A stretch of 24,397 nt of DNA from an uncultured Campylobacter sp. GTDB taxonomy: Bacteria > Campylobacterota > Campylobacteria > Campylobacterales > Campylobacteraceae. Below, piece after piece: positions 23,448-24,397 of the stretch (positions are counted from its first letter, which is position 1; every line of letters begins with the position of its first letter). The position numbers were made by a program, and so were the translations under genes. The stretch covers positions 1-24,397 of the forward strand of contig NZ_CALHII010000216.1 of assembly GCF_938030815.1 (NCBI RefSeq). The letters run 5' to 3'. Under the pieces are notes generated by a model. The model ran no database searches. It was given only the letters and a program-made list of their open reading frames with translations, and was not told the DNA's origin.

Positions 23448-24397
23448 CTAATATGTATAATTAAGCGTCAGCATAAAATTCCGCGGCTCGCCGTAGTAGT
23501 TGTTATGGCCCGCGACGCGATTTTGTGTATTTTGAAAATACTTCTTATCCGTGATGTTTTTGACCGCAAAATTTACGCTAAAGTGCTTGTCGAAATGATA
23601 GCCGACGTTCGCATCCCACAGCGCGTAAGCCTTCTGCGGCGCGGCGTAGTACGCAACGTTTTCGCGATATATCGAAGCGGTTTTGCTCTGATAGCGCACG
23701 CCCGTACCCAGGGCGATCTTACGATTTTCGCCGAGCGGGATTTCATAGTTCGTGTAGAACTTAAACAGATGCTTCGGAATGTAGCGTTTGGCGTTTGCGC
23801 CCTTTCTATAATCGACCGCCGCGGAGGTTCTTTCGGTCTTTAAATAGACGCTGCGGTTGAAAGTATATCCCGCGAATAATTTCCAATTCTCAGTGAGCGA
23901 GCCTTGCAGCTCGGCATCCACGCCGCGGCTTCGCACCTTGCCCTCGGCGATAGAGTAGTTCGTATTAAGAGGATCGCTCATCGCCCTATTTTTCTGAATG
24001 ATCTGAAATAGCGCGACATTCGTATTAAGCGCGCCGTCAAAAAATTCTCCCTTCACACCGGTTTCTAAATTATAGCCGACGACGGGATCTAAAATTTTAC
24101 CGTCCTTGTCGCGCGCGGCTTGCGGCTTAAAAATTTCGGCATAGCTTGCGTACCACGAAAAATTATCCGCAAAGTCCCAGACTACCCCCGCATACGGCGT
24201 GAAATCCGATTTGCTCGGGCTCGCTCTATGCGAAGCCGTACCGCGCAAAATATTATAATAATACCTGCTGTAGGTTACCTTCGAAAAGCGTCCGCCGAGC
24301 AAAAAGTGAAAATCGTCGGTTAAGTTTAATCTAGTCCCGAGCGAGATCGCGCGCTGCTTTATGGTAGTGGAGCTTCTGTCTTTAAATGTAGCGGCAC
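23448..24397 (-). CDS. TonB-dependent siderophore-type receptor, C-terminal part only
   Basis: Outer-membrane beta-barrel that imports an iron chelate or similar cargo using TonB energy. The frame is open to the window edge, so the plug domain and signal peptide lie outside; the apparent start at 24302 is an internal TTG. About 316 residues of barrel strands are seen. FKPQAARDKDGKILDPVVGY followed by NLETGVKGEFFDGALN is typical of the FhuE/FoxA/FpvA-like siderophore receptor group. SRGVDAELQGSL and VNFAVKNITDKKYF are the usual late-barrel motifs. The last residue is aromatic (LTLNYTY), the OMP assembly signal. It lies 386 bases upstream of the ABC transporter gene on the same strand. The cargo cannot be named. 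Confidence 0.92.
   Translation of the reverse strand, partial: AATFKDRSSTTIKQRAISLGTRLNLTDDFHFLLGGRFSKVTYSRYYYNILRGTASHRASPSKSDFTPYAGVVWDFADNFSWYASYAEIFKPQAARDKDGKILDPVVGYNLETGVKGEFFDGALNTNVALFQIIQKNRAMSDPLNTNYSIAEGKVRSRGVDAELQGSLTENWKLFAGYTFNRSVYLKTERTSAAVDYRKGANAKRYIPKHLFKFYTNYEIPLGENRKIALGTGVRYQSKTASIYRENVAYYAAPQKAYALWDANVGYHFDKHFSVNFAVKNITDKKYFQNTQNRVAGHNNYYGEPRNFMLTLNYTY

Noticed and set aside
23319..23843. 174-codon plus-strand frame
   Set aside because: Lies mostly opposite the TonB-dependent receptor, whose protein sequence is clearly real; a shadow frame.
24120..24302. Start of the receptor gene at 24302
   Set aside because: It is an internal TTG; the frame continues upstream with barrel-like sequence (LGTRLNLTDDFHFLLGGRF) to the window edge.

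Overview
The window most likely comes from a Campylobacter with moderate GC content. The evidence is the chromosomal gene set (dnaA-dnaN-gyrB, a PEB1-like binding protein, short HemJ, GlmM, a small-type SRP RNA), DnaA boxes of the TTATTCAC type typical of Campylobacterota, and intergenic DNA saturated with short AAATTT/GAATTT blocks. C. gracilis, C. showae and C. rectus are plausible relatives, but the species cannot be fixed from the sequence alone. Both ends of the window cut genes: an amino-acid binding protein on the left and a TonB-dependent receptor on the right.

Layout. 1-703: 3' part of an amino-acid ABC transporter binding protein (+). 704-1156: gene-free stretch packed with RAATTY hexamers and inverted repeats. 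1157-3659: SerB-like HAD phosphatase and typA (both -), separated by a strong typA terminator. 3724-4143: small helical protein of unknown function. 4185-4291: 4.5S/SRP RNA gene (+) with its own promoter, not a protein gene. 4292-12215: a long minus-strand cluster dnaA-dnaN-gyrB-(degenerate GGDEF/EAL membrane protein)-queF-(HD-domain protein). Its last four genes are joined by zero, 1-nt and 4-nt junctions. DnaA boxes lie on both sides of dnaA. 12326-14149: ruvC, a nitrilase-family amidase and a nicotinamidase-like hydrolase (+), tightly spaced. 14307-18265: glmM-lspA-TM2/SHOCT protein-hemJ-nhaA (-). 18416-19780: rpsT and prfA (+). 19793-20281: small membrane protein with paired histidines (-). 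20282-21159: anomalous GC-rich DNA without a credible gene. 21160-23061: fused ABC transporter of the SbmA/BacA-YddA type (-). 23062-23447: GC-rich spacer with a repeated palindrome. 23448-24397: TonB-dependent receptor, C-terminal part (-).

How it fits together. The core is the replication-initiation locus. The dnaA cluster also carries a two-domain protein built like a c-di-GMP enzyme but lacking the catalytic motifs, a queuosine-pathway reductase, and an HD phosphohydrolase made of two HD folds of which only the second keeps its metal ligands. The glmM cluster covers envelope and membrane functions (peptidoglycan precursor, lipoprotein processing, heme synthesis, Na+/H+ exchange). The right end looks like an uptake locus: an outer-membrane receptor followed by an inner-membrane ABC protein with an unusual Walker A motif and an 85-residue insertion.

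The points most worth checking are the RAATTY-saturated spacers, the pseudo-enzyme in the gyrB operon, the duplicated HD protein, the ABC protein's GKN Walker A and insertion, and the GC-rich gene-free block. I do not see a clear complete novel defence or mobile system.
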